Positions 22,043 through 34,820 of a stretch of DNA of 64,000 nt are shown one piece after another. Numbering within the stretch: position 1 is the stretch's first letter; every line of letters begins with the position of its first letter. This DNA comes from Pseudorasbora parva. Its lineage: Eukaryota > Chordata > Actinopteri > Cypriniformes > Gobionidae. A program made the position numbers and the translations under genes. The stretch lies in the NCBI RefSeq assembly GCF_024679245.1, contig NC_090187.1, positions 22,607,495 to 22,671,494 on the forward strand. Reading direction: 5' to 3'. The notes under the pieces are model-generated. The model worked only from the letters and a program-made list of their open reading frames with translations, ran no database searches and was not told the origin of the DNA.

Positions 22043-24247
22043 TATTCAATAATTTTGTCAGTTCAGTTGTGCACTGTTCTAGTAAAATGCAACTTTATTT
22101 TCCCTCACATATACATCATAACTGTGTTTGTTTCAAATAAATAAATAAATAAATAACCGCATATAATTGATGATACTATAACTTCCAATGAGGAAACACA
22201 TTACAGCGGTTTCATGTGGAACACAGTTATCATATGGCAATGTTTATTTTCTTGATCTAATGTAGATAAATGTGATCTGTGAACAAAAGCATCAAAGATG
22301 CAGCAAAAGATGTGTGTCATGTTTGGAAGTAGATAAAATCATTCCTTCATGCATCCATAAATTTACTGTGACATTAGCTGGGATTACATTCACATCTGAT
22401 ATATAATGGAAAACAGGATTACATTGCTTGTGCAGCAGTATTGAAATTCTTCTAACACTGGGGTTATAATTTGCTGCACTAAATGGGAGTTGAATTGTAG
22501 TCTGTTTGTTTGGGCTGGACATGATATTGGGTGGACCAATGGCATGATGGCAGATGGGGAGAGTGTTCAAACTTGTTTATTATTATTTTCACAGTTCTGT
22601 TTGGTGAGGCTAGCGGCACAGAGTTTACACTCTTCACCTTTAATGTCTGACAGATACAGACAGACAGACAAACACACCGTGCGATGGCTGTAAGGAAAAT
22701 GTTCTGGAGCTGCACAGTTGGAGTGTTTTTATGTTTGCTAATGGATCGCTGGGAGATTGACAGGGCTAATGAAATATATGTGTCTCCCTCCCAGTAGAGA
22801 TGAGGGGTAAATAAGGACAGCACAAGCGCTGTGTTCAGAATAGCCATACTGCTTAGCACGCAAGCTTTCTGAGCATTAGGGGAGAGCACAACCTAAAGAA
22901 TTTTGACTGTCTCAGTTTGTGTAAATCCACTTGGGGTTCAGAGTATTTATTTTACCCACATTCATTGTATACGTCTACTACAGTTTTGTTTCATGTGTAT
23001 ACTTTTTCTTAAGTTACCCCGAAAGAATGGAAGTGAACTGTGACAACATGCCCCATAGGTGGGGTACATTGTAATGTGTAAAGGGTGCATTGCAACATCA
23101 ACATATGATGATGTTCTGATCTTAATAAAAAAAAAAAATGTTCTGATCGAATAAAAAAAACATCCAAGACAAACTAAAAAAATGTTGTCAATGAAATACA
23201 ATTATTATAATTTTTAAAAAATAAAATAATGCCATTTTTTTCATTATTACAAATAAACAGTAAACACACAGTAAAACACGGCATGGTTCAAAACAATAAT
23301 AATTAATAATTTCTGAACATTGACTCTGTCTTTATTCACCCATTTCTCATGGTTTCACAATATAATTCATAAAAGTTTAGAATACAATAGCATATTTTTA
23401 ATAGGGGCTCATTGCACCCCAACTGCACAAATAGGATTTAAACCCGGTCCGTGTCTTTTGCTGCTAGATCAGCATTAAATAACTATCTCAACTGTTAAAT
23501 AATAGATATAAGATTAAAATAATATCAGGTTTGTCTCATTTTAAATACACACAAAAATAGAGGTGAAAAATTTACTTAAGTAAGAAATTTACTTTTGCTA
23601 TGGTTGAATAAATGTTCAGTGATACCTTCCAAAGATTCGTTTAATTTTGTCATTTTTTCTCTCGGATGTTGATGTGGCTCACACTAAATAAATACACTAA
23701 GTTTCATTATGCTGGCATGGTTGAAAAGTTTAAAAACTAACCCCGCATTAGGTTGTGTCTCGCGATCCCTTATGTAGCTGAAGACTTTTTAAACAGTATT
23801 GCAATATGTACGGTTTGCAATGTAAAAGTGTATTAGGGGGAAAGAACACATCTGAAGATCTCTTTCATTTTTCTGAGAGTGTGAGAGAGACAGAGGCAAT
23901 ACATTCACTTATGATGTGTTAAAAGATCTTGTGATTTCACAGTAAGCAAGCACAGTCAGGGTTCAAAATGAGTGTCATGTTGGGAAGTAGCAGATGAATT
24001 CATGAGAGACACACAAACTTAGAATAGAGAACTATTTGCGATATGACTAACACAGTAACTGGTGTAATTTCAATATTTATCACAAAATTAAAAATAATTT
24101 TAAGTCTTGGTCATTATTTCCAGTGATAAACAACCAGGGAACATACATTCCTACATTTTCTTTGACATTAGCTGTGATTAGATTCATGTCTGATATATGC
24201 ATTTGCAGAAGTACTGATATTCATCAAAGGTTGTAATCTAATAACCC
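22043..24247. other. Long AT-rich interval without recognised gene
   Basis: Frames at 22292-22889 overlap on both strands and have no domain resemblance. A run of about 13 G occurs just upstream (21896-21911). No inverted termini were identified. Confidence 0.35.
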
Positions 24248-24751
24248 TACACTCTAAAAAGAGATGTATTAAAACTGATACAACATGTGTCATTTTTAAC
24301 ACGTGTAGTGAGTGTGCTCAGGGACAAAACACAATGTGTCATTTAACTCAGAAATTCTGACAGATTACATACTCAGATGTAACTTTAACAATAAAGTAAA
24401 ACTAAATTAATAAGCAGTTAATCAGTAGTCGAATACAGAACACATGTGCACACAAAAAACTTTGTTTCAAACTCTATGAGGATCAACTCAACTGTTCACC
24501 TCACCGATAATGCTGCTTTTGAGAGAAGTTCATGAAGAAAAAACAGTTAACAGAGTTTACACTTTGAATTAAATTAAAACTTAGCAACTAATAAAACAAT
24601 GTATATTAATACATTTTATTGACACAGGCCTGTCTGAGAACATAATCACTGCATACACTTCACAATGATGGTGTGTGTCGAGCGCTTTATAACATGATGT
24701 GTTGAAAACAACACAACGAGATGTGTTAAAAATGACACATTGCGTAAATGT

Positions 24752-25200
24752 TAACACATGTAGTGTGTGTGCTCAGGGACTACACATGTTGTGTAGATGT
24801 TAACACATGTAGTGTGTGTGCTCAGGGACTACACATGTTGTGTAGATTTTAACACATGTAGTGTGTGTGCTCAGGGACAACACATGTTGTGTAGATTTTA
24901 ACACATGTAGTGTGTGTGCTCAGGGACTACACATGTTGTGTAGATGTTAACACATGTAGTGTGTGTGCTCAGGGACAACACATGTTGTGTAGATGTTAAC
25001 ACATGTAGTGTGTGTGCTCAGGGACAACACATGTTGTGTAGATTTTAACACATGTAGTGTGTGTGCTCAGGGACAACACATGTTTTGTAGATTTTAACAC
25101 ATGTAGTGTGTGTGCTCAGGGACTACACATGTTGTGTAGATTTTAACACATGTAGTGTGTGTGCTCAGGGACTACACGTGTTGTGTATATTTTAACACAC
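24752..25200. repeat. 49-bp minisatellite, nine copies
   Basis: The core ACATGTAGTGTGTGTGCTCA recurs with an exact 49-base period: GCTCAGGGAC occurs at 24771, 24820, 24869, 24918, 24967, 25016, 25065, 25114 and 25163. Copies differ by a few bases (GGGACTAC versus GGGACAAC). Each unit contains ACATGT palindromes. A single related copy at about 24295-24325 lies outside the array. Confidence 0.95.
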
Positions 25201-25576
25201 AACCTGTGTCATTTCTTTAACACATATTTGTGTTACCTGTAACTCAACTAATGTGTTATTCCTCTTACACAGAATTGTGTTGAAACGTTTTACACACTAC
25301 ACAATTACACAGCGTGTGTCAGATGTGTGTTACATGTGGCTGGTGTGTATTTCTGTGTTACTCTGTGTTTGGGTGAACATTAAAAGTTTCGGTAACTTGT
25401 GTTTAGTCCAGTCCAGTGACGTTTAATAGAGTTTGTTTGAACGTTTTATTACTGGCTGTTTTAAACATCATGAATCTATACACACATAAGCTCTTATTTA
25501 GATTAACAGAGGTTTAGATGCTGATGATTTATTGAATGTTTGATTTGAAGTCACCAGAATTGTGATTAGTGGCTCC

Positions 25577-25688
<112 letters not shown>

Positions 25689-26602
25689 GTTGTTGTAATT
25701 AATACTTTTATAATAATGTTTTCATTATTGGCACATTTTGTTTTTAGATACTAAGTATGTAAAGGATATTATAGACTATGGTATCATAAAAACACATCAA
25801 GATCTGCTCATGAATCTCAACAATGGTGACAAACCAAAAGTTCATGCCGCAATGCATGCTGGGAGTCATGGATGAGTTTTATATTATTGTGACTCTCATC
25901 ATAAATTGTGAGATTTATGAGCTGATTCTTGATGTGTGTGTTTGACAAGTTTTTGCTGCAGCTTTAAACTTGCCATAACAAATGTATTTGATTACAATAC
26001 AGTTATAGCAATCAGAAAAGAATTAAAAGCCAAGTACAGGGTCAAGAGATCAAATAAAGGAGCCACTAATCACGATTCTGGGGACAAATCAAACATTCAT
26101 TAAATCATGTGCATCTAAACCTCTCTCTAAAAGTTAATCTCAATAAGAGCTTCTGTCTGACAGAAATAAAGTCAGTCTGGTTAGTAATAAGTGAAAAGCA
26201 GTGAAAGCATTTGGAAAAGACATGATGTGATTGGCTGCCAAAACACCCTTTGCTGTTCTATCCAGAATAACATTTTAACACACATTGTGTGTTATATTTA
26301 CACATGTGTCAAAATACCATCAACACTCTCAGTGTGTTGTTTTTAACACATCTCTTGTTGCAGAGATATGCAGTGCTGGGGAAAGTTACTTTGAAAAGTA
26401 ATCCATATGATGAGAATATAGAATATGACTGGTTTTATTGAGACATCCGTTGTGGTGTAATTAAGAGAGTTGCAAGAGACTGTTTAATGCCTTTATTTTG
26501 AAGGTGTGTGTTTTATCTTGTAATTTAGATTTCTTGTGGGTGATAGCATTTCCTGTTGTGCTGCAGTTACGGTCATGTTGAAGAAGCACATGTTGTAGTT
26601 AA

Positions 26603-27233
26603 AGGGTTAGTTCACCCAAAAATGAAAATTATTTAATTAATTACTCACCCTCATTTCGTTGGACACCCGTAACACATTCGTTCATCTTCAGAACACAAAT
26701 GAAGATACTTATGTTGAAAGCTGATGGCTGAGAAAGGCTTCAGATAGGCCTCCATTTGCATTCAGTACATTCCCACTCACAAGACCCTTAAAAGGCACTA
26801 AAGACGTCATTAGAAAGTCAAATACAATAATTTTACGAAGCGACGAGAATAGTTTTTGTGCGCAAAAAAAAAAAAAAATCTAGTTATTGTCTTCCGTGTA
26901 GGTCTCGGACGTGAACTTACGCGATATTGGCACTCCTCCTCGCTTCTGGGTCATGTATCTGAACGGCGAATAACAATTTTTTGTCACATTGTAAAATTAT
27001 TTTACAGCCACTGTAGGGTGATGGACTTTGTATCGATGTTTTAGTGCCTTTTAAGGGTCTTGTGAGTGGGAATGTACTGAATGCAAATGGAGGCCTATCT
27101 GAAGCCTTTCTCAGCCATCAGCTTTCAACAAAAATATCTTAATTTGTCTTCTGAAGATGAACAAAAGTCTTATGGGTGTCCACTAGGGTGAGTAATTAAT
27201 TAAATAAATTTCATTTTTGGGTGAACTTACCCT
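26603..27233. mobile_element. TTAA-flanked foldback MITE (AGGGTTAGTTCACCC ends)
   Basis: The ends AGGGTTAGTTCACCCAAAAA and TTTTTGGGTGAACTTACCCT are flanked by TTAA at 26599-26602 and 27234-27237. Arms of about 200 bp (26603-26805 and 27030-27233) are inverted copies, sharing CCTCCATTTGCATTCAGTAC. A short frame in the loop (26856-27044) has no resemblance to a protein. Confidence 0.9.
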
Positions 27234-27499
27234 TTAATGCCATCTCTATCCATCCATCTTTTATTTGTTCATGGGGCATCGCCAGTGAGTATATTTAATT
27301 TAATAACTTAAGACCCGATTTAGGAGTAATTTATTTATTTGATTGTGCTCAATTATTTATTTTTCTTGTTTACTTATCTGTACTTGTTATGTGTTTTTAT
27401 ATCAGTTTTACCTTTTCTTAATTTAAATTACCTGCCAAGTACAACACACCGCCTGTTCATTGGAGGAAAAAGTTTTGAAGCAACGAGATTAGCTTTGTT

Positions 27500-28146
27500 G
27501 TTTCATGTCAAATGAGAACACCGCTATATATGGAAAGTGTCCAGGAGGCATACTATAACGTTTTGCGAGAAATAAACTATTATTTAGTCAAAACACTGAG
27601 CTCAGCCATTACTCTGTGCATGTTCCTGTAATGAATGGTATGAACTGTTAGCAGGGGTCATGGCGCGTCATGACAACAGGTACACAATATTCAGTTCAGG
27701 AGGTTTTAATATTAGTATTGTATAATTTCTTATCATATACCTTATAGAAAAGACGAGAGTGCCATTTTTTTCTTTTGAGCCTGATATCTCAAAATGTTGC
27801 GTGTGTTTATATTGGGTGCCATGATAACAGTGCATGAGCGCAGCACCTGGTGACAGATCCTCATTACAGGAATGCGCACTTTTGACTGGATAGTAGTTTA
27901 TTTCTCCCAGAAATCTCATAGTATGCCTCCTGGACACTTACCATATATGGCGGGCATCTCACTGGATCATTTTGTCATACTTTTGTATCATTTTTGTAAT
28001 GCTTTACCATGGTCACTATCCACTGCCATAATAGGAAGGAGGGTGTGCTCCTTTTCGTGGTCCGAAAGGGATAGAAGGACATAGGGCATTTAATCAACAG
28101 CAAGGTGAGTAAAAGATTTGATTTCATTTCAGGGTGAACTATCCCT
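27500..28146. mobile_element. Related foldback element, right end CCCTTTAA
   Basis: The right end (GGGTGAACTATCCCTTTAA, ending 28150) resembles the 26603 family. Arms near 27515-27570 and 27890-27945 are inverted copies (CTCCTGGACACTTACCATAT on the right). The left terminus was not located. Confidence 0.55.
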
Positions 28147-28339
28147 TTAAGCCTGAGCTTAAGAGACATGAACTAGTTCTTTGAAAAACATCTATGACCT
28201 TTGATACATGTCTAGTCTTCATGCTCTAGAGTTTAGCAAAGCTAAACTCGTTCCTTCAAAACTTTTTCCTTTAAGTATGGTTTCACTAATAATAAATGTA
28301 CATTTGCATAAAGCATGCATATTTGTCCATATACCCATG

Positions 28340-28515
28340 TTGATAGTGCATTAGTGTTGATAGTGATAGTGTTAGAGTATTAAAAACTTGAAATGTATTA
28401 ATTGAAGGTATATTTAGAACTGATAAAAATATGTGATTAAATTGTGATCAATTGCGAGTTAACTTGTGAAAATGTGATTAATCGCAATTAAATATTTTAA
28501 TCGATTGACAGCCCT
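28340..28515. repeat. Fragment of an AATCG-rich MITE end
   Basis: The end TTTTAATCGATTGACAGCCC with upstream repeats of GATTAATCGCAATTA resembles the terminus of a widespread vertebrate non-autonomous transposon. Only one end is present. Confidence 0.4.
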
Positions 28516-28760
28516 AGTTTACACATAATGCCTCTGCACTTACTCTCGATTTTTATCAACATGAGGACAGGAGATTGAAATAAATGTGAAAAAATAACAT
28601 GCATTACTTTTTTTTTTAAGTAACTCAGATATGTTATTAAAAGTTACTTTACTAATTAATTAAAAAAGTAATCTGATTACGTAACTCAAGTTATAATGTG
28701 TTACCCCTCCAACACTGGTTAAAATTCCACTTAATTTACTTCTACCACAACGGCTTAACA

Positions 28761-28761
28761 T

Positions 28762-28824
<63 letters not shown>

Positions 28825-28828
28825 TTTT
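28761..28828. repeat. (TTTA)n microsatellite
   Basis: About 17 tandem TTTA units. Confidence 0.97.
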
Positions 28829-29189
28829 GGTGGATATTGTACTATGATTGATATTTGAAAAACTCACTTACTGTTCAGTATTCACAATGTGATGAAAGTG
28901 ATGACATCCTGCAATATTTCTAGACTAAACATTGAAACTGAATTGAGATTGAATTAGCATTTTGCATTCCTCTTCTTAATCAGCTGATTTTACACTGCAC
29001 AGTGAGTTCCATCCAAATTATCCTACTTAGTATGCACTTCCAATCAAAAGTTTAATACTTTTAATCAGCAGGGACGCATTAGATTGCTCAAAAGTGACTG
29101 TAAAGATATTTATACAGTTACAAAAGATTTCTTAAAAGATTACAAAACATTTTCAAAATTGATAATATTAAGAAATGTTTCTTGAGCAG

Positions 29190-29370
29190 AAAATTAGTAG
29201 TCTGGATGCCGGGAACATCTGAGGTCGGGAAGTTCGGTCTGGACTTGATCCATTGGGGAGCAACTATACTCAAACCAGGGCTGTTTGGACCAATCAAACT
29301 GTCAGGGCAGGCTTTATACAATGATGGATAGATGATGAACAGTGACGTAATGGTCATCACTGAGCACTTG
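29190..29370 (-). mobile_element. Partial copy of the TAGCCT 9-bp-TSD family
   Basis: TAGTCTGGATGCC at 29199 and AAGTTCGGTCTGGAC match the reverse complement of the right end of the 37374 element; the following GGACCAATCAAAC, CAGGGCAGGCTTTA and ACAGTGACGTAATG match the reverse complement of 37757-37830. Internal sequence between these parts is missing, so this copy is deleted. Confidence 0.65.
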
Positions 29371-29711
29371 AGATAAATTCATTCTAATCCCAAATGGAGA
29401 ACTTACTTGTATTTTGTGTATTTACTATTTCTCTCAAAAATAATGATCCTATTGGTAAGTACTTTGTGTATCCTTAAATTTGTTTCACAACACCGTCAAA
29501 GATTGTTTACACTCAACTGTTTCTACTTCTTCCAGCGTGCTTGCAGTTAAGTTCTAGGACACGTTCAACGCTCAAACCGGTGCGCAACATTTTGCTACGG
29601 CTTCTGGTTGAACGTTATGTGTCCTGGAAACGGTGTGCAACGGGTTTGCGATGCATTTTCTCTCATTTGGTGGGTGTGTCAAATATGTCAGCCCAAATAG
29701 CAGCAACATGT
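29371..29711. other. Interval without recognised gene
   Basis: Nothing recognised. Confidence 0.35.
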
Positions 29712-29957
29712 GGGCGGTAGTGGCTCAGTGGTTCATGTAGGTTGCCTACAAACCAGAAGGTTGGTGGTTCAATCCCCGGTTCCACCTGACCAAGTGTCGA
29801 AGTGTCCATGAGCAAGACACCTAACCCCAGCTGCTCCCGACGAGCTGGATGGCGCCTTACATGGCTGAATGGGTCGCCGTCGGTGTATGAATGGGTGAAT
29901 GTGAGGCAAAAATGTAAAGCGCTTTGGATAAAAGCGCTATATAAATGCATTCCATTT
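29712..29957 (+). mobile_element. tRNA-headed SINE (V-SINE-like)
   Basis: The 5' part resembles a tRNA with Pol III A and B boxes in order on the plus strand. The middle (CGAAGTGTCCATGAGCAAGA) resembles a conserved central domain, and the 3' end (AAAGCGCTTTGGATAAAAGC, then GCTATATAAATGCA) resembles the LINE2-type tail that V-SINEs share. Pol III transcripts of such elements are mobilised by a partner LINE. No clear target duplication was identified. Confidence 0.8.
29721..29776 (+). promoter_or_regulatory. Internal Pol III promoter of the SINE (A and B boxes)
   Basis: A box TGGCTCAGTGG at 29721-29731 and B box GGTTCAATCCC at 29766-29776 sit 34 bases apart, as in tRNA-derived SINEs. Confidence 0.75.
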
Positions 29958-30389
29958 GCATGCCATTTCAACATGTATAACCACACAGTGTTAAAGAGGC
30001 ACAAAGGGTCCAAGTAAGGTTGTTTATAAATGCGCTGCAACAATTGAAGACATGATTGTCATTAGAATTTTATAGCTTATAGTTTTATAGTTTGTTTAAA
30101 GGGGGGGTGAAACACTCAGTTTCAGTCAGTGTCATGTCAATCTTGAGTACCTATAGAGTAGCATTGCATCCTGCATATCTCCGAAAAGTCTTTATTTTTT
30201 TTATAATTATATAAGAAAGATGCGCTGTTCCGAGTCTTTCCGAAAAAAGCCGAGCGGGTGGGGGCGTGTCGTGTGAGCGGAGCTTAATAATGACGTGTGC
30301 ACGCCGCTGCTATTGAGTTGAGTGCGTCGAGTGCGTCGTAAAGCTGTCATCCCTAACAGCGGGGAAAAAACTTTATTCAAAATAAAAAT

Positions 30390-30640
30390 ATGGCTTTTAA
30401 TCAGATACAGCCATACATCTATGATCCGGAATCAGACCCAGAGGCTGCAGTTGAACAGGAGCAGCAGCAAAAACGACTAGAGCAGGACGTCTCTATGTGG
30501 TACGATATACACTAACTATATAATATGCTTAGCAGCTTGTGTTATTTACATATTTATACTTGAATTATATCGTCGTATTTTTGTCTTTGAAGGTGTACAT
30601 GTGGGAAGTGCAGTTGTGCACGTGTGTTTGTGTGTTTACG
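30390..30640 (+). pseudogene. Two-exon remnant with WCTCGKC motif (P2X7-C-terminal-like?)
   Basis: Exon 1 (30390-30499) encodes a short acidic, Gln-rich start, MAFNQIQPYIYDPESDP, then EQEQQQKRLEQDVSM. A GT donor at 30500 and an AG acceptor ending at 30592, after a T-rich tract, would join it in frame to exon 2, giving W-C-T-C-G-K-C-S-C. A Trp-Cys-x-Cys-Gly-x-Cys motif after an acidic N-terminus resembles the P2X7-receptor-C-terminal-like domain proteins that are numerous in fish genomes. The downstream part of the domain is not found; the frame runs on without the expected second Cys pair. The assignment is tentative. Confidence 0.45.
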
Positions 30641-31287
30641 CGTGGTTTGTGTAGACAGGTTAAGTTAGTGTTTACATAGATAGACACGGAATAGTAGCGC
30701 ATTTGAATGAAGAAGCGTGCTTATTTAGTTCAACATATTTCCCCCCTCTTTGTGTATTGTTGAGTGCTTTTACAATACACAAACATAAAGTTACACATAT
30801 AGTGGCCAGCTAAACAAATGTACACGCACTACACATCGCATGCTCCATTGATCAATTTCTATATATAGTAATATATATAGTAACTATACGTGATCATGTT
30901 TGGGCTACTTGATGAGCATAGACACAGACATTTGAAGCAGTCTAACTCACCGCCCGCGGTTCTAACGTTGGGACCTTTATCGTTGGGACTGCTCCATCCT
31001 TCAGCATTAGGCTATTGGAAAATCCGGCGTCATGCTGGGCCATGTTTATGAAACAGTCGGCACCGAAATGCAGCGAACAGATATAAACATTCGCGCAACT
31101 CAGTTGCTGATCCGGAAAAGCAAATTACATCCACTGTTGCCTTACCGCGGGGTTTTGGGGGAATCTGTGCAGGACTGTCTTGGTCTGGCAACCAAAAACG
31201 CACTTTTTGATGTCATTGTTAATTGTGCACATTACCTGTGCAGCGCAGCCTACGAGCGCTTTGATGGGCATAGCCTGTTGCTTTCGC

Positions 31288-31294
31288 TCTCTCC

Positions 31295-31322
<28 letters not shown>
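31288..31322. repeat. (CT)n-rich stretch
   Basis: Short CTCTCTCC-type run inside the TTAA element. Confidence 0.85.
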
Positions 31323-31325
<3 letters not shown>

Positions 31326-31577
31326 GCTTCCGGTAGAATTGTCCGTAAGGCCCATACAAGGAAATTCCGCCCCCACTAACGTCAATGGGGACGCATGATC
31401 GCAAAAAACTTGCCGAAACTTATGACTAACCGGAAGTAGTATTTTTGACAAAGAAATACTCCCATCAAACGTCCACCTTAACTTTTGAAACTTTGTCCAT
31501 GTTTAGTATGGGATTCCATGTCTTTAACAGTGTAAAAAGATCAGTATGCATGAAACAGCATTTCACCCCCCCTTTAA

Positions 31578-33079
31578 ATATCATTTAGTAATTGCAATGT
31601 CTTCTGGCCCATATCCTTTCCCTATAACGTGTGCTAGACACTGGTTAATAATGTAACATAAAAATACTATAAATGTGTGCATTGAGTTACATTGATAAGT
31701 GGGCTGCAGGGGGAAATGTAACAAAAGTCTAGAATATGTCTCATTTAATACATCGATTTGAAACTAAACATACAGAGAAGTTTTCAGCTTAACCTGTCAG
31801 GTCTATTGGGTCCATAACAAACATGGGCAGAGATTCTCACCTCTCATATCAAAACGCATCAGTCACCAAAAGCTCCTGAGGGCACACCTGCCCCGCAACA
31901 ACCCGCCCGCCTCTCTTTGCCCCGTACTCCCGTCATATCATTCAGAAACAAACACTTTGCTTTCCCGTAGAGTCTACTGACAGATGGATATGACCTTCCC
32001 TCTGTTCAATGAGTCGCGCGAATGCTAACTGATGAATCTGAAGTGGCGTTGTGAGTCTGTGCGAGTGTGTAGGTCCGACTTGAGAGGAAAGGTGTGTGAG
32101 GATAAACAGAAGAAACACAGGGCAGTTGTGACTGTCACGGCTGACACAACTGTCTCTCCCACCACAGGGATCTGCCTCAGATGCTTTAGGGTTGTTGACT
32201 TGATACATTTATTTGCCCTCGGGTTAGGGCACACGCATGCCAAAGAGCTCAATTTGAGATGTTAAGAGACAGGACAGACATTTAAAAAACTGGAAATAGG
32301 ACTTTTTTGCTGGTCAATGCTGTTTAAAGTCTTTAAAAAGTGACTACCTTTTGTAGAGCTGTCGATCAAATAATCAAAATATAACAATGTATGTATCTCC
32401 CAAAAGTGAACTTAAAAATCCACATTGTAGTATTTACTGTCTGAATTATATAAATGTTGTATTAATTTTATATTATTTTGCCATCTTGGCAGTGCATCAT
32501 CACACGTCTAGCCTATAACAAAAAGTGGGCAAAGACAATGACCTGATAGACAATTTTTTCTAACCTTGAGAATAGCAGGCTTCACTCAGTGTCTGATACT
32601 GGAGAAGCGGCGATTCAAACTATATCCCCCCGACCAGTAAGTAGTGATTTTATGCACTTATTGACTGTCTAAACAATTTCTGATTAAACTGGAAGTTTCT
32701 TAGTGAGACAAAATTAATGATGAAATCCCGTGTTGTCTAGATCCAATGCAAGATGCTAGTACAGTAACAATAGGAAACTCTAAGTAGAATACATCCGTAT
32801 GACAAATGTCAAAGTTAATATTATTTCCTGCCAGTGTTGTCATACAGATATATAAAATACAACTGTAGATACAAATGGCAATCCCTTTTGTCAGATAGAA
32901 TTATAGTTTAGCCAAAAGGCTATTTCCATCAAAAACACACAACTCTAACTATGTTAGTTTAGTTGCGTACAGATCGCTCACTCGATCCTACTAGCTAACG
33001 TCATCCCCACCACTTAAGTTGAAATGGTAGTAATTTGACAAGGCATCGTCAATTTGTAAAAAAACAAACAAAAAACTGC
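31578..33079. other. Interval without recognised gene
   Basis: Frames at 31942-32265 overlap on both strands with no domain resemblance. The sequence is moderately AT-rich. Confidence 0.35.
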
Positions 33080-33522
33080 GTTTCCAAATGTATGCACACT
33101 ATACTGTACATGTCCAAAAAGGTAATAAAAACATCATCCGAATCATCATCCAAATCATGAATCAATCCGCTGATTCATTACCATTTGAATCTTTATTTGA
33201 GGTTTGAAAACAAAAGCGGAAGAGAAGATAATGCTGAATAAAGAGGTTTTTTTTTTTTTTTTTTTTTGGACCAAAATGTATTTTTGATGCTTCAAGATAT
33301 TCTAATTAACTAACTGATGTCACAGATGGACTACGTTGATGATGTTTTTATTCCCTTTCTGGACATGGACAGTATAGTGTGCATACACTTGGATACGCTG
33401 TCGGACTAAATATAAAATATCTTAATCTGTGTTCTGAAGATGAACGGAGGTCTTACAGGTCTGGAACAACATTAGTTGAGTCATTAATGACATACATTTC
33501 ATTTTTGTGTGAACTAACCCTT
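33080..33522. mobile_element. TTAA-type MITE, right half
   Basis: Shares CTGATGTCACAGATGGACTA, TGGACATGGACAGTATA and the end GTGAACTAACCCTTA with 50171-50922. The left terminal part is missing and a poly-T run of about 20 lies at 33248-33268. Confidence 0.65.
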
Positions 33523-34375
33523 ACATTTTAATGTCTGTTTATGAATGTCTAACCAGCCAGAGAATCCTAGCAACTAGTCAGAAGTCCCTAACAATGCTAA
33601 GCAACCATTAATATATCTTTTGGGGGGTGTGCAGTCTTCGAACGACATGCTTTTAAAACTTTTTTGAAATTTCAAGCCAGTTTGACATGGTGCAGTAAAC
33701 AACCCCACAAGCAAGCAACACTCACGTTTCTTCAGTCTGAATCATTTTATAATCAAATGAAAAAGGTTTTAGTTGTGTGACTGATGTTTGTTGGAATTAT
33801 TGCACTGCAATTATGAGCTCTTTTAAAGTTTATGATGCGAAAAATACCAATCTGACAGGATGGTTTTAGTTTTTCACATCTGCTATAGTCTTCACTTCGA
33901 CGATTCAACAAACACTTTCTGTGGATACACATGTGCTACAGTAGTTTATTGATTTAGCTAAGATACAGTTCGCAAAGCAGCTTGTCAATGTCTAACAGTC
34001 ATTGGTCTATTTAGAGGTCGCTGCGTATCATTTGACAGTGCTGATAATAGATTGTGGGAAACCAGCAATGTCAGTCAAATCCTGCTCTTGTTCCAGATGT
34101 GAAAACAGCAATGATAGACCAAGTTTTGAATCTGTCAGTCATAGTCTAAGGTACCATCTGTTCATCAAATTACTTGCTTCTGTGTGCGTGTCTGCATGTG
34201 AGAGGAGAGAGGACAAGCTGACAAGAAATAGTTTGACAAATACTCCAAAAGACCCATGGCTTCATACTGGAATTTGGTGTGTATTTTCAGAAAGGTTTTT
34301 TTTTTTTTTTTTTTTTTTTTATTAACTAACTGCAATGTGCTCAGAGTTGTCAAGTAACGAAGAACAAATACTTAG
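33523..34375. other. Interval without recognised gene; poly-T at 34297
   Basis: A 107-codon plus-strand frame (34002-34325) runs into a T tract and has no domain resemblance. Confidence 0.35.
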
Positions 34376-34820
34376 TTAAAGCTGCAGTCCGTAAATTTTT
34401 GCACACTAGTGGTTAATGAACAGAACTGCATGCATCTTGCGGAAGAACATTGCAGCCAGAGCTACTCTGCCGTGCAAAGGCAAAAGGCTGTAACTTTGTT
34501 TTTGGTCGAAAATGAGTTATTGATTTTTTTTTGCGACATTCAAGACCTCCTTTATTATGTGGATAGATATCGTTAGTCAATTCTGTTGTTTTTTCGAGAA
34601 AATTATGGATTGTCTTAACAGTAACTTCCAAAAGCCCAGGAGAAACCAAGGCAGAACACCGTAACAGCAGTTACTGCTCTTTGCCTTTGTTTTGGAACGC
34701 TTAAACTGAATTACGGTACTCTGCCTTTGTTTAGTCATGCGTCAAAATTAAGTTACGGTACCGACATGCAGTTATGGTGTCCCGCCTTTGTTTTACTGTC
34801 TATTAAAGTTTGCCGCATTT
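34376..34820. mobile_element. MITE-like repeat starting TTAAAGCTGCAGTCC
   Basis: The left end TTAAAGCTGCAGTCCGTAAA resembles 6545. From 34670 the sequence repeats a CTTTGTTTT...TTACGGTA theme about three times (34680, 34722, 34788). No right terminus was identified. Confidence 0.4.

Larger units (their letters stand above)
26371..28717. mobile_element. Possible hAT-like non-autonomous element with nested MITEs
   Basis: The left end CAGTGCTGGGGAAAGTTACT and the right end, whose complement begins CAGTGTTGGAGGGGTAAC, are inverted. Sub-terminal AGTAACT/AGTTACT motifs resemble the element at 38677-40370. The expected 8-bp target duplication was not seen, so this could be two unrelated ends. Confidence 0.4.
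30100..31573 (+). mobile_element. TTAA-flanked foldback element (AGGGGGGGTGAAA ends)
   Basis: The ends AGGGGGGGTGAAACACTCAG and CAGCATTTCACCCCCCCT are flanked by TTAA (30096-30099, 31574-31577). Length is 1,474 bp. The terminal segments resemble the piece at 57725-57873. Inside lies an exon-intron-exon remnant (30390-30640). No transposase catalytic motif is seen. Confidence 0.85.

Noticed and set aside
24752..25200. CRISPR-like regular repeat array
   Set aside because: The 49-bp units are contiguous with no variable spacers, and the genome is eukaryotic; it is a minisatellite.
26371..28717. Confident hAT assignment
   Set aside because: CAGTG-type ends are visible, but the flanking octamers (GAGATATG and GTTAAAAT) do not match, so it is reported only as possible.
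29712..29790. tRNA gene
   Set aside because: A and B boxes are present, but the cloverleaf is degenerate and the sequence continues into a SINE body and LINE2-type tail.
31032..31379. 115-codon plus-strand frame
   Set aside because: Lies inside the TTAA foldback element, ends in a CT-rich low-complexity tract and shows no domain.
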